From: Porticoccaceae bacterium | GTDB lineage: Bacteria > Pseudomonadota > Gammaproteobacteria > Pseudomonadales > Porticoccaceae | Direction: 5' to 3' | Length of the DNA stretch: 64,000 nucleotides | Assembly (NCBI GenBank): GCA_029252555.1 | Contig: JAQXBF010000011.1 | Location: 62,001-126,000 of the forward strand | Shown here: one piece after another, positions 1 through 9,491 of the stretch | How the letters are laid out: each line of letters starts with the position of its first letter | Numbering within the stretch: position 1 is the stretch's first letter | Position numbers and translations under genes: made by a program | Notes under the pieces: generated by a model | The model's input: only the letters and a program-made list of their open reading frames with translations | Database searches by the model: none | What the model was told of the DNA's origin: nothing

Positions 1-2
1 TT

Positions 3-1136
3 TTTGCCTATATGGTCCCGGCGATTTTTATCTCTATTATGATTACCGGCAACCCTATTCCCCAGCTGGGCTTTGGTTCTGAAGTACTGGATGGCTCTGG
101 GTTATCTGTGCTAGAAAAGCTTGATGGCGTCTTAACGGATCTGGGCTTTAGGGAATATACTCAGGGTAGCAAATCTACTATCGATGTCTTTGCTATTACC
201 GCAGCATTGATGTTTGGCACAGCGGGCCTACCCCATGTTTTGGTGCGCTTCTTTACCGTGCCCAAGGTCTCTGATGCGCGAAAGTCCGCGGGCTATGCGC
301 TGGTCTTTATCGCCATTCTCTACACCACAGCGCCAGCGGTAGCCTCCTTTGCCCGGCTCAACCTAGTCGATACGATTCACAACACCAGCTACGAACAGGC
401 GCCCAAATGGTTTAGTAACTGGGAGAGTACTGGCTTGGTGGGCTGGGAAGATAAGAATAATGATGGAGTCATGCAGTACAGTGCCGGCTCTGAGAACGAA
501 GTGAAAATTGATCGGGATATTATGGTGTTAGCTAACCCGGAGATTGCTAATCTGCCAGGCTGGGTCATTGCCCTTGTCGCCGCCGGTGGTGTGGCCGCTG
601 CCCTCTCAACTGCAGCTGGGCTGCTGCTTGTGATTTCCAGTTCAATCTCCCATGACCTATTAAAGCAGACGTTAATGCCCGCAATAACCGAAAAGCAGGA
701 ACTGCTATTTGCGAGAATTGCCGCAGCTGTGGCTGTCTGTATTGCCGGGCTCTTTGGTATCTACCCGCCAGCCTTCGTGGCTCAGGTGGTTGCCTTCGCA
801 TTTGGCTTGGCCGCCGCCTCTCTCTTCCCTGCGATACTGCTGGGTATATTCAGTAAACGTATGAATAAAGAGGGCGCAGTCACTGGCATGCTGGTTGGGC
901 TAATAACTACTTTTACCTATATTGTTTACTTTAAATTTGCCTCTCCTGAACTCAATAATGCCGATTATTGGCTATTAGGTATTTCACCCGAAGGGATAGG
1001 GTTTATTGGTATGTTGCTAAATATTGCAGCTGCTTTCGGGGTGAGTAAAATCACCGCTCCACCCCCTGCAGAGGTGCAGGATTTGGTGGACCATATTCGA
1101 ATTCCCTCAGGGGCGAGTGCGGCCCACAACCATTAG
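3..1136 (+). CDS. Sodium:solute symporter (SSS) family protein, C-terminal part, truncated by window start
   Basis: Open frame runs in from the left edge; multiple hydrophobic helices; motif GWVIALVAAGGVAAALSTAAGLLLVISSSISHDL typical of acetate/solute symporters of the SSS family. Confidence 0.85.
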   Translation, partial: FAYMVPAIFISIMITGNPIPQLGFGSEVLDGSGLSVLEKLDGVLTDLGFREYTQGSKSTIDVFAITAALMFGTAGLPHVLVRFFTVPKVSDARKSAGYALVFIAILYTTAPAVASFARLNLVDTIHNTSYEQAPKWFSNWESTGLVGWEDKNNDGVMQYSAGSENEVKIDRDIMVLANPEIANLPGWVIALVAAGGVAAALSTAAGLLLVISSSISHDLLKQTLMPAITEKQELLFARIAAAVAVCIAGLFGIYPPAFVAQVVAFAFGLAAASLFPAILLGIFSKRMNKEGAVTGMLVGLITTFTYIVYFKFASPELNNADYWLLGISPEGIGFIGMLLNIAAAFGVSKITAPPPAEVQDLVDHIRIPSGASAAHNH

Positions 1137-1197
1137 AGGGCTGTGGCTTATAAAAGGCAAAAAAAACAAGAATTTAAAAAAGGCAGTTTCAAAAAAG

Positions 1198-1216
1198 GGA
1201 GGCTAAAAAAGCCTCC
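1198..1216 (-). terminator. Rho-independent terminator (reads on minus strand)
   Basis: GGAGGCT-tttttt-AGCCTCC hairpin followed on the minus strand by CTTTTTTG; lies downstream of the pepN end. Confidence 0.6.
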
Positions 1217-1401
1217 TAAGCATAGGGTTACATACTGCCCAGACGGAACGCGCTAACGGGAATTAGCTCCCTAGAACTTCAGGATCTGGTCGTCTGGGCA
1301 TCGGTTCCGATCGTGCAATATCGGCAAACTGATACTTAAAGCTTAGCCCATAGTTTTGGCCTCTGCCCAAGGTTGTGGAAGATAAAGATACCACCGGCTA
1401 T

Positions 1402-4032
1402 TTACAAAGACTTCGAGACTATTTCTTGCAAATCCTTAACCAAATTTGGCTTATTCGCAATGTTTTGCAGTGCCTGCTTCATCAGCTCTCGGTTGGGTTC
1501 AGGGAATTTCTTCCACTTAGTTAGGGGCGTGACCAGTCTGGCGGCAACCTGCGGGTTAACCGTATTCAACGCCAGAATCTGTTCGGTTAAGAACTGGTAT
1601 CCAGAGCCATCCGGATTATGGAAATTAATATGGTTGGCATTTGCAAACCCGCCAATCAGACTGCGGATTTTGTTTGGATTGCTCATGCTAAATGCTGAGT
1701 GGTCCATCAAAGTTTGGACCCTCTCCAATCCATTCGGCTGAGCATTGGTAGCCTGAACCTGCAACCACAGGTTCATTACCAGAGCCTCATCTCTAAACTG
1801 TTCTTCAAACTGAGATAAAGCCTTGGCAGCATAGTCTGAGGCCTCTGGGCAATTAACCAAAGCAGTCAGCGCAGCTGCCTGGTCAGTCATATTATCAGCA
1901 CTCTGGAATTGAGCCCAAGCTAACTCAACACCCCTATCCACTAACATCAAATAACCCAAGGCGGTATTTTTAAGGCTGCGACCACCCATTTGTTGAACAT
2001 TGGGGGCATAGGCTTGTTTAGCATTGTAGTGGTGATAAATTGCCTCTAACTGGCTGGCGAGACAGCCTGCTAGTGCAGTGCGCAGAAACGACCTAGCATC
2101 ATGGATTGCCGTGACATGAATAATGTCTGTATTTTCATGGAGCAATGCCTCAGTGGGCAGCTGTAACATCAGCGCCACCATGGCTGGGTCAAGGGAAGTA
2201 TCAGACAGCAGCGCTTTATAGGCCTCAACTAACTGGCCATCAAGAATCATGGGACGCTCATGGAGGCTGTCGTGCATTAATTGGTTCAATACCGACAAAC
2301 TAAGGGCCTGACTGGCATCCCAACGATTAAAGCCGTCACTGTCATTGGCCATTAGGTGGGCTAGCTGCTCAGCACTGTAGGGGTAATCTAGTTTGACTGG
2401 CGCGGATAGACCACGCAGCAAGGAGGGAACTGGTCGCTCGTCGATATTCTCAATAACCAACTGCTGGCTGGCTTCTGTCATCTCAAAAACAACCTCTGTC
2501 TGGCCCGCATCATCAAGCACCATATCAGCGCCATCTGCACCGACCAGCCCAAGTTTCACTGGAATCAAAAAAGGAAGTTTTTCACTCTGCCCTGGTGTGG
2601 CTGGACAGCTCTGTTCAACATTAAGGGAAAATGTCTTGGCCGTCGCATCATATGCTGACCGCACTTTGAGTACCGGCGTACCGGACTGTTTGTACCAGCG
2701 ACGGAACTGAGTAAGATCACGGCCGCTGGCATCTTCCATAGCGCTAACAAATTCTTCAATAGTTACCGCTTCGCCATCGTGGCGATCGAAATACAGGTCA
2801 CTACCTTTGCGGTAAGTCTCTGCACCCAACAGGCTGTGATACATCCGCACAATTTCTGAGCCTTTTTCATACACGGTCACGGTGTAAAAATTATTGATCT
2901 CCATATAGGAATCGGGCTGCACCTGATGGGACATAGGGCCACCATCTTCTGCAAACTGATGGGTGCGTAAAAAAGAGACATCTTCAATGCGTTTTACCGT
3001 TGGCGAGTTCATATCCGATGAAAACTGAGAGTCACGGAATACTGTAAAGCCCTCTTTAAGGCTCAGCTGAAACCAGTCGCGAACATTGACGCGGTTGCCA
3101 GACCAGTTGTGGAAATACTCATGGGCCACAATTCCTTCAACACGCAAAAATGCAGCATCGGTCGTGGTTTTTGGGTTAGCCAATACCGCTGAAGTATTAA
3201 AAATATTTAGCCCCTTGTTTTCCATGGCCCCCATATTGAAGTCGTCTACGGCGACAATCATAAAGATATCCAGATCGTACTCACGACCATAGACTTCTTC
3301 GTCCCAGCGCATAGAGTTCTTTAACGACAACATAGCGTGGGCGCATTTATCCAAATCTTTTTCTTCGACAAAAATTTGCAGCGGAATATCACGGCCGGAC
3401 ATGGTAGTAAAACTGTCTTCCACTGCAGACAAGGTCCCCGCTACAAGAGCAAACAAATGCGATGGCTTTTTAAATGGATCGTGCCAGGTGACCGTATGGC
3501 GGCCATCATCAAGATCCGCTCGCTCGATGGCGTTGCCATTGGAGAGCAATACCGGATAGCTGACTTTGTCAGCTATGATCTTGACCGTAAATACCGACAT
3601 AATATCGGGGCGGTCCGGGAAATAGGTAATGCGGCGGAAGCCCTCAGCTTCACACTGGGTGCAGTACATGGTTCGCGACCGGTACAGGCCCATCATCGAG
3701 GTATTTAACTGGGGCTGTATCGACACTTCCGTACTGATAACACAGCTGGCAGGCAAGTTGGGCAGTATCAGTAGGTTATGGGTCAGGCTGAAGGCACTGT
3801 TATCAAGGCGCTGGCCGTCTACTTCAACCCACTGCAGCTCCACACTACCTTTACTATTGAGCTCTAAGGAAGCGACCTGATCTGTACTGGCAGGGTTGCG
3901 TCTCACCGCCAGCTTGGTAGTCACACGAGTCTGCTCGTCGCCAAGATCAAAAACTAAATCTGTGGTGTCCACTAAAAACGGAGAAACCTGATAATCCTTT
4001 AAATAAATAGTTTGCGGTAATGGATCTTTCAC
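1402..4032 (-). CDS. pepN: Aminopeptidase N (M1 family)
   Basis: 876 aa; GAMENKGLNIFN, HEYFHNWSGNRVNVRDWFQLSLKEG zinc-peptidase motifs; full-length PepN architecture. Confidence 0.97.
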   Translation of the reverse strand: MKDPLPQTIYLKDYQVSPFLVDTTDLVFDLGDEQTRVTTKLAVRRNPASTDQVASLELNSKGSVELQWVEVDGQRLDNSAFSLTHNLLILPNLPASCVISTEVSIQPQLNTSMMGLYRSRTMYCTQCEAEGFRRITYFPDRPDIMSVFTVKIIADKVSYPVLLSNGNAIERADLDDGRHTVTWHDPFKKPSHLFALVAGTLSAVEDSFTTMSGRDIPLQIFVEEKDLDKCAHAMLSLKNSMRWDEEVYGREYDLDIFMIVAVDDFNMGAMENKGLNIFNTSAVLANPKTTTDAAFLRVEGIVAHEYFHNWSGNRVNVRDWFQLSLKEGFTVFRDSQFSSDMNSPTVKRIEDVSFLRTHQFAEDGGPMSHQVQPDSYMEINNFYTVTVYEKGSEIVRMYHSLLGAETYRKGSDLYFDRHDGEAVTIEEFVSAMEDASGRDLTQFRRWYKQSGTPVLKVRSAYDATAKTFSLNVEQSCPATPGQSEKLPFLIPVKLGLVGADGADMVLDDAGQTEVVFEMTEASQQLVIENIDERPVPSLLRGLSAPVKLDYPYSAEQLAHLMANDSDGFNRWDASQALSLSVLNQLMHDSLHERPMILDGQLVEAYKALLSDTSLDPAMVALMLQLPTEALLHENTDIIHVTAIHDARSFLRTALAGCLASQLEAIYHHYNAKQAYAPNVQQMGGRSLKNTALGYLMLVDRGVELAWAQFQSADNMTDQAAALTALVNCPEASDYAAKALSQFEEQFRDEALVMNLWLQVQATNAQPNGLERVQTLMDHSAFSMSNPNKIRSLIGGFANANHINFHNPDGSGYQFLTEQILALNTVNPQVAARLVTPLTKWKKFPEPNRELMKQALQNIANKPNLVKDLQEIVSKSL

Positions 4033-4048
4033 TAGAACTGTCCTTAAA

Positions 4049-4894
4049 TTAATTTATTGAGAACTGCACATTGTAGGCAGTGTATTTACGAATATTGATC
4101 ACCCCAGTAGCAAGAATAAGGTACTGGCCTTTAATACCTTTTAACACCCCCTCAACAAGGGGTTGCTTGTCCAGGTTAAAGCTCTTTACCTTTTCCGGGA
4201 ATTCATGCACTGGAAAGTTAATTTCTGTCGTGCTCTCGCTATACAGACGCTGTAATGCTTGCAGACCAAACTCCTGTTCGAGTAATTCTAGACCAGCTTC
4301 TGACTTGATCAGAAGCTCATCGCGAATAGCCGCCAGATCCACTGGCTCAGCATTACCCTTAAGCATTTTTTGCCAGCTGGTCTTGTCGGCGACATGTTCA
4401 CGTATGCAGTCTTCAATCAGCCCTGCCTGGTAACGAGTTTGCACTCGGAAGATTGGCAGCCCCTGGGTGGCGCCCTGATCGATCCAGCGAGTCGGCAGCT
4501 GGGTGCCTCGGGTAATACCAACCTTGACCCCAGAGCTATTGGCCAGATAGACAAAATGGTCAGTAAAGCAGTACTTTTCACCCCATACCGGGTCGCGGCA
4601 GGTGCCATGATGAAAGTGGCATCTCTCTGGGCTCATAATGCAAGTATCGCATTGGGGCAGCTTGGTAAAACAGGGATAACAATAGCCCTGACTGAAGCTC
4701 TTTTTCGAGCGACGGCCACAATGTATGCAGTGAATATCGCCAATACGTTCGATGGCTATGTTCTTGCCAATCGCCTCGTTTAGTGGGAGTCGCTGATCGT
4801 CTAGAGGCAGTTGATAAGCAACGGTATCTCCATCGAGGGTAACATCCATTTTGGCCAAATGACCTGAAGCTTGTATCGACATTATTCTTCCCAC
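4049..4894 (-). CDS. DUF2797 domain-containing protein
   Basis: Paired Cys motifs (CIHCGRRSKKSFSQGYCYPCF; CDTCIMSPERCHFHHGTCRDPVWGEKYCF) followed by VYLANSSGVKVGITRG; recalled DUF2797 family pattern. Start may be the internal Met (MSIQ). Confidence 0.75.
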   Translation of the reverse strand: MGRIMSIQASGHLAKMDVTLDGDTVAYQLPLDDQRLPLNEAIGKNIAIERIGDIHCIHCGRRSKKSFSQGYCYPCFTKLPQCDTCIMSPERCHFHHGTCRDPVWGEKYCFTDHFVYLANSSGVKVGITRGTQLPTRWIDQGATQGLPIFRVQTRYQAGLIEDCIREHVADKTSWQKMLKGNAEPVDLAAIRDELLIKSEAGLELLEQEFGLQALQRLYSESTTEINFPVHEFPEKVKSFNLDKQPLVEGVLKGIKGQYLILATGVINIRKYTAYNVQFSIN

Positions 4895-5142
4895 TTTAAA
4901 GGTGTTTGCTGATCTTCATCGGCTGTATGTAAAGGCTCACAGGCGGTGGATTTTGATGGTACATAGCCGGTGCGCTGCTCCGCTGGCTTGCGCTGGTCAT
5001 AGGCAATCACGGCCTGTATACAGAGCTCTTTCTGGCCATCACTGAGTACCCGGCCGTCGGCCCACTTGCCAATCTCAATCGCCCGCTTAAGGCTTTCGTA
5101 AATCTCGGGAGTAATGCTCTCAAGTAACTGCTGCAAATCCAT
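4882..5142 (-). CDS. YeaC-like (DUF1315) protein
   Basis: 86 aa, MDLQQLLESITPEIYESLKRAIEIGKWADGRVLS...; overlaps next ORF by 13 nt. Confidence 0.7.
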   Translation of the reverse strand: MDLQQLLESITPEIYESLKRAIEIGKWADGRVLSDGQKELCIQAVIAYDQRKPAEQRTGYVPSKSTACEPLHTADEDQQTPLKWEE

Positions 5143-5166
5143 CGTTAGCCTATCTCCGCTTAAAGT

Positions 5167-5763
5167 TTACCTGCTCCTAGCTACAGCCAAGAGCCCAAAG
5201 ACCAATCCTAATAACATGCCAATCAGCAGGCCTCCAACATGGGCCCCATTGGCTACACCCACACCAAGCAACACTTCTAAAATTCCTGTCATGCCCACCA
5301 AAAGCCAGACCAGCATAAAACCAAGAATGCCTGGGGGCAGCTGCAGCAATGTCTGGCGCACAAATTGGCCTTTGATCCAAATATAGCCAAGTAACGCGTA
5401 AACCACACCAGACATACCGCCAAAGCTGCCACTGCCCTGCCAGCTGAACTGAATAATATTGGAGATGGCACCACTGACAAACACCAGTAACAACAGATGA
5501 ATTGAGCCATAAAGCTGTTCGATTCTAGCTCCGAGCATGGCCAGCCAAAGGCCGTTAAAGGCCAAATGCATAAGACCAAAATGCAGAAAAATTGGCGTTA
5601 CTAGCCGCCAGTATTGCCCTTCGGCCAGGCCTCCAACCATCAGTGCCCGAGCAATGGGAAAGGCAGTGCTGGCTAAAGCGGCTCCCAATACACTGCCCAA
5701 TAGCAGTAACGACACCGCAGGGTGCACTTTGGCGGCAACCCACCATCTGGAATTGTTCGACAT
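5167..5763 (-). CDS. Rhomboid-family intramembrane serine protease
   Basis: HLAFN motif, GGMSGVVYALLGY (GxSG nucleophile) and GAHVGG catalytic His in TM segments. Confidence 0.9.
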   Translation of the reverse strand: MSNNSRWWVAAKVHPAVSLLLLGSVLGAALASTAFPIARALMVGGLAEGQYWRLVTPIFLHFGLMHLAFNGLWLAMLGARIEQLYGSIHLLLLVFVSGAISNIIQFSWQGSGSFGGMSGVVYALLGYIWIKGQFVRQTLLQLPPGILGFMLVWLLVGMTGILEVLLGVGVANGAHVGGLLIGMLLGLVFGLLAVARSR

Positions 5764-5772
5764 AGGAGATTC

Positions 5773-6669
5773 CTAATCAGATGCTTTCTTTACGCCTAAT
5801 CGGCTACCCCAGCCCAGTTTTGAACGGCAAACACTATAAAAATTATTGTCTTTTGGATGAATTAACAGAATATCGTTATCGTGCTTTTTAATGGTGATCA
5901 CATCACCGGGCTCAGTACCAAAATCATTGTGGCCATCGCAGGTAATCAATGGGTGCAGTTCATTTCTGGAGCTGACCCGAATCTCTATTTGCGCATTGCC
6001 GTGCAGCACAATGGGGCGGCTGCTCAATGTATGGGGATTAAGCGGCACCACTACCATGGCATCCAACTCCGGAAACAGCAGTGGCCCACCAGCGCTCAGG
6101 GCGTAGGCAGTTGAGCCGGTCGGTGTGGCGACAATCAACCCATCAGAACGCTGGCTGTAGACAAATTCACCATCTACATATAATTCAAATGCCATCATGC
6201 GCACGGACATACCCGGGTGCATCACAATATCGTTGACCGCTGTGCCAGTACCAATCTCTAGGCCATTGCGCGTGACTGTGGTTTCCAGTAGAAAACGCTT
6301 AGTCTGCTTGTATTCACCTTGCAGTACCGGCCACACACGCTCTTCAATTTCATCTGGGGAAATATCGGTAAGAAAGCCCAGTCTCCCACGATTAATACCC
6401 AACAATGGAATGCCACAGGCCGCCATTTTGCGACAGGCACTTAGCATACTGCCATCGCCGCCCACCACAATACCCAGATCAATGGCGCCGGGAAACTGCT
6501 CAATCGGTAGAACTTTATTGATGGGCCAGTCCACTAAATTAGAGGCCTGTTCCTCGTACACCACCTCGCGCCCCTGGGCTAACAGAAACGCTTCCAGTTT
6601 TTGCAGGGACTCCTTAACCTCAGGCACAGCCAGGCTGCCAAGTAATCCAATACGCTGAAAATAGGACAT
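5773..6669 (-). CDS. nadK: NAD kinase
   Basis: GGDGSMLSACR, GFLTDI, SDGLIVATPTGSTAYALSAGGPL motifs; start placed at internal MSYFQRIGLLGS. Confidence 0.95.
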   Translation of the reverse strand: MSYFQRIGLLGSLAVPEVKESLQKLEAFLLAQGREVVYEEQASNLVDWPINKVLPIEQFPGAIDLGIVVGGDGSMLSACRKMAACGIPLLGINRGRLGFLTDISPDEIEERVWPVLQGEYKQTKRFLLETTVTRNGLEIGTGTAVNDIVMHPGMSVRMMAFELYVDGEFVYSQRSDGLIVATPTGSTAYALSAGGPLLFPELDAMVVVPLNPHTLSSRPIVLHGNAQIEIRVSSRNELHPLITCDGHNDFGTEPGDVITIKKHDNDILLIHPKDNNFYSVCRSKLGWGSRLGVKKASD

Positions 6670-6769
6670 AATGTGCTTCTTGTAAAAGTGTTTTGGCAAT
6701 TATACAGACTGTGGCCTGAATTCACGCAATTTCAGGCATAATAGCGGCAATCAGATTGGACATTAATGT

Positions 6770-7273
6770 ATGCAAGCAGCGAACAAAAGCATTGTACTTA
6801 TCGGCATGCCGGGCGCGGGCAAGAGCACTATTGGTATTCTGCTTGCCAAAGAGCTTGGGCTCGACTTTATCGATACCGATGTCAGTATTCAGGTGCAGCA
6901 GGGAAGAACCCTGCAGCAGATTACTGACGAGTCCGGCTATATGGTGCTGCGCGACTATGAGGAACAGGTGCTGCTCAGGGAAGATATTAGCCAGAAGGTC
7001 GTTGCCACCGGCGGTAGTGCCGTGTATTCAGAAGCTGGCATGGGGAGATTAAAAGCCCATGCCACCGTTATTTTTTTGGATGTTTCACTGCCGGTATTAG
7101 AACAGCGAGTCAGAAACTTCGACAAGCGCGGAGTAGCCCGTCGACCAGAACAAAGTTTTGCCGACTTATTTGCCGAGCGCAGCGCCCTTTATCAGCGCTA
7201 TGGGGATATCCGGATCGACTGCAGCCACCTCAGTGTTGATGAGGCGCTGCAGGCTGTAATCTCAGCCGTTTAA
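6770..7273 (+). CDS. Shikimate kinase family protein
   Basis: P-loop GMPGAGKST, DTD motif, ATGGSAVY in place of the canonical GGG loop. Confidence 0.8.
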   Translation: MQAANKSIVLIGMPGAGKSTIGILLAKELGLDFIDTDVSIQVQQGRTLQQITDESGYMVLRDYEEQVLLREDISQKVVATGGSAVYSEAGMGRLKAHATVIFLDVSLPVLEQRVRNFDKRGVARRPEQSFADLFAERSALYQRYGDIRIDCSHLSVDEALQAVISAV

Positions 7274-7283
7274 TTAACCAAAT

Positions 7284-8477
7284 TTATTTGAGAACAGACA
7301 AAATCGAGCTGCTTAGATAGTCGATATTATTGGAATTAACCCCAGCCAGATTGACCCGGCTAGATGACACGATATAGATACCAAACTCTTCGCGCAGATG
7401 GTCCAGCTGTGCCGTATTAAGCCCCAAAAATGAGAACATGCCCTTCTGCATTTTGACATGGGTAAAGTCGATACCGGCCACATTATTTTGAATGTTATCT
7501 GCGAGCAGGCTGCGCATGGATTGAATTCTACCGCGCACTTCAGCCAACTCAGCCTCCCAGTTAGCGCGCAACTGCTGGTCACCTAAAATAAGTGACACAA
7601 GCAGCGCACCGTGGGCCGGTGGCATCGAGTAAGTTTGACGGGCAACAGCCATTGCCTGAGATGCAACTATCTCAACCTGCTCAGGGCTTTCGGCAATAAA
7701 AGTGATCGAGCCAGTGCGCTCGCGATACAGGCCGAAATTCTTCGAGCAAGACGAGGCAACAACCAGTTCAGGTAAACGATCGGCCATCATGCGCAGGCCA
7801 TAGGCATCCTCATCCAGACCATCGCCCAACCCCTGATAGGCGGTGTCAATAAATGGAATAAAACCGCGCTCAAGAGCCAGATCAGCAATCTGGTCCCATT
7901 GCTCATGGGTTAGATCGGCACCAGTTGGGTTATGACAGCAACCATGTAACAGTACCATATCGCCCGCCGGCACCTGACGCAGGGTTTCCATCATGGCATC
8001 GGTGTTTATTTGGTGGGTATCACGGTCATAATAGGGATACTCTTCGATCTCAAACCCTGCACTGCCCAGCAGTGGAATATGATTGGGCCAAGTGGGCACA
8101 CCCACCCATAATTTGGCCTCCGGGCGAGCGCGCTGGGTAACTTCTGCACCAACACGCAGCGCACCAGAACCTCCGGGAGCCTGGATGCTTTTAATGCGCC
8201 CTGAATTGAGAATACTTTGGCCTGCGCCAAACAGCAGTTCTAAGGTGCGCTGGTTGTAATCTGGATCACCAGCAATACCCTGATAGGATTTGGTGGTCTC
8301 AAGCTGCATCAGCTGAGCTTCCGCTTCCTTAACAGAGGCCATGACTGGTGTATGACCATGATCGTCCATGTAAACACCTACACCCAAATCAATTTTGGTG
8401 GTGCGGGTGTCCGCTCTAAAAGCAGCCATTAATCCCAGAATGGGATCCATAGCGACGGGCTTCAAACTCTCAAACAT
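7284..8477 (-). CDS. tyrB: Aromatic amino acid / aspartate aminotransferase (class I)
   Basis: MFESLKPVAMDPILGLMAAFRADTR..KIDLGVGVY; LHGCCHNPTGADLT; SCSKNFGLYRERTG PLP lysine motif. Confidence 0.9.
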   Translation of the reverse strand: MFESLKPVAMDPILGLMAAFRADTRTTKIDLGVGVYMDDHGHTPVMASVKEAEAQLMQLETTKSYQGIAGDPDYNQRTLELLFGAGQSILNSGRIKSIQAPGGSGALRVGAEVTQRARPEAKLWVGVPTWPNHIPLLGSAGFEIEEYPYYDRDTHQINTDAMMETLRQVPAGDMVLLHGCCHNPTGADLTHEQWDQIADLALERGFIPFIDTAYQGLGDGLDEDAYGLRMMADRLPELVVASSCSKNFGLYRERTGSITFIAESPEQVEIVASQAMAVARQTYSMPPAHGALLVSLILGDQQLRANWEAELAEVRGRIQSMRSLLADNIQNNVAGIDFTHVKMQKGMFSFLGLNTAQLDHLREEFGIYIVSSSRVNLAGVNSNNIDYLSSSILSVLK

Positions 8478-8548
8478 TGCGGTTTCCTGATATTGGATTG
8501 GGGACAAAAAAACGGTGACGATATTCTACTATGTATCAATGTGTTTTT

Positions 8549-9319
8549 TTAGCCATTTGCGTTAAGAAAGCCAATTACCAAGCTATTAAACATCTGCGGC
8601 TTCTCCGCATGCAACCAATGGCCAGCACCATCGATTATCTTAAGCTCTGAAGTGGGAAATAATGACTTGATCAGAGGACGATGCTTTTCTTGAATATACG
8701 CCGATAGCTCTCCCTTCAAAAACAGGGTTGGCCCAGAAAATGGCTCTCCATGGGGTGCTTCGACCAGACTTTTACTGTAGTTGGCAACAATAGATTTAAC
8801 ATTGAGCTTAAGGCTATAGTCACCCACTGCATTGCGCCGGAGGTTTTTTAAGATAAAGGCTCTGGTCATTTCATCGGCAATATAGGTGGCAAGTATCTGG
8901 TCGGCATCTCGACGATTAGCAATACTGCGGCCATGCAAATCTCGCAAGCCATCAACCACAATGCTATTACTTTGGGGATAATCCACTGGGGCTATATCAG
9001 CAACAACTAGACTACGAACCCTGACAGGGCTTGTGAGTGCCACGTGCATACCCAGCTTACCACCGAGGGAATGACCAACAAGATGTGCCCTGTCCAACCC
9101 TAGATCATCCATCAGCTCGACAATATCATCGGCCATCAATGGAATGTCCATGGTGTCTTCATGGGGGGATTCACCATGGTTGCGAAGATCAACTGAGATC
9201 ACCCGATAATGGGGTGCCAGATCTTTGGCCAGATTCCCCAAATTGCTGAGAGAACCAAACATTCCATGCATTAAAATAATGGCTGGCCCTGTGCCTTGGT
9301 CGAGGTGATTAAGCTTCAT
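8549..9319 (-). CDS. Alpha/beta-fold hydrolase, YbfF-like esterase
   Basis: HGMFGSLSNLGNLA, GHSLGGK nucleophile elbow, GAGHWLHAEKP catalytic His region. Confidence 0.85.
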   Translation of the reverse strand: MKLNHLDQGTGPAIILMHGMFGSLSNLGNLAKDLAPHYRVISVDLRNHGESPHEDTMDIPLMADDIVELMDDLGLDRAHLVGHSLGGKLGMHVALTSPVRVRSLVVADIAPVDYPQSNSIVVDGLRDLHGRSIANRRDADQILATYIADEMTRAFILKNLRRNAVGDYSLKLNVKSIVANYSKSLVEAPHGEPFSGPTLFLKGELSAYIQEKHRPLIKSLFPTSELKIIDGAGHWLHAEKPQMFNSLVIGFLNANG

Positions 9320-9491
9320 TGGTGTCTCTGTGCTGATGGTGAGTTGGTTGTAAAACGGCTATTGGCTCTTATAGGTATTCTATTAAACCGCTTATCAGAT
9401 GAGAAGCGGTCTAGGGCTTTAGAGATTCTTCAGTCGCTGTGCTATTTCAGGATGACCGAGCACGCAGTGCATGGGAAGAATTTCCACTCAT

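Noticed and set aside
1137-1400. 6S RNA (ssrS) call for the structured region
   Set aside because: Only a short GCCGATATT similarity; lacks the long two-arm duplex with central bubble and the usual neighbouring gene.
1402-4032. Many long antisense ORFs (for example 3337..3708 +, 2393..2710 +) opposite pepN
   Set aside because: They shadow a highly conserved gene and their translations lack family motifs; typical spurious ORFs. The same applies to antisense ORFs opposite clpB, valS, ilvI, uvrA, leuA and others.
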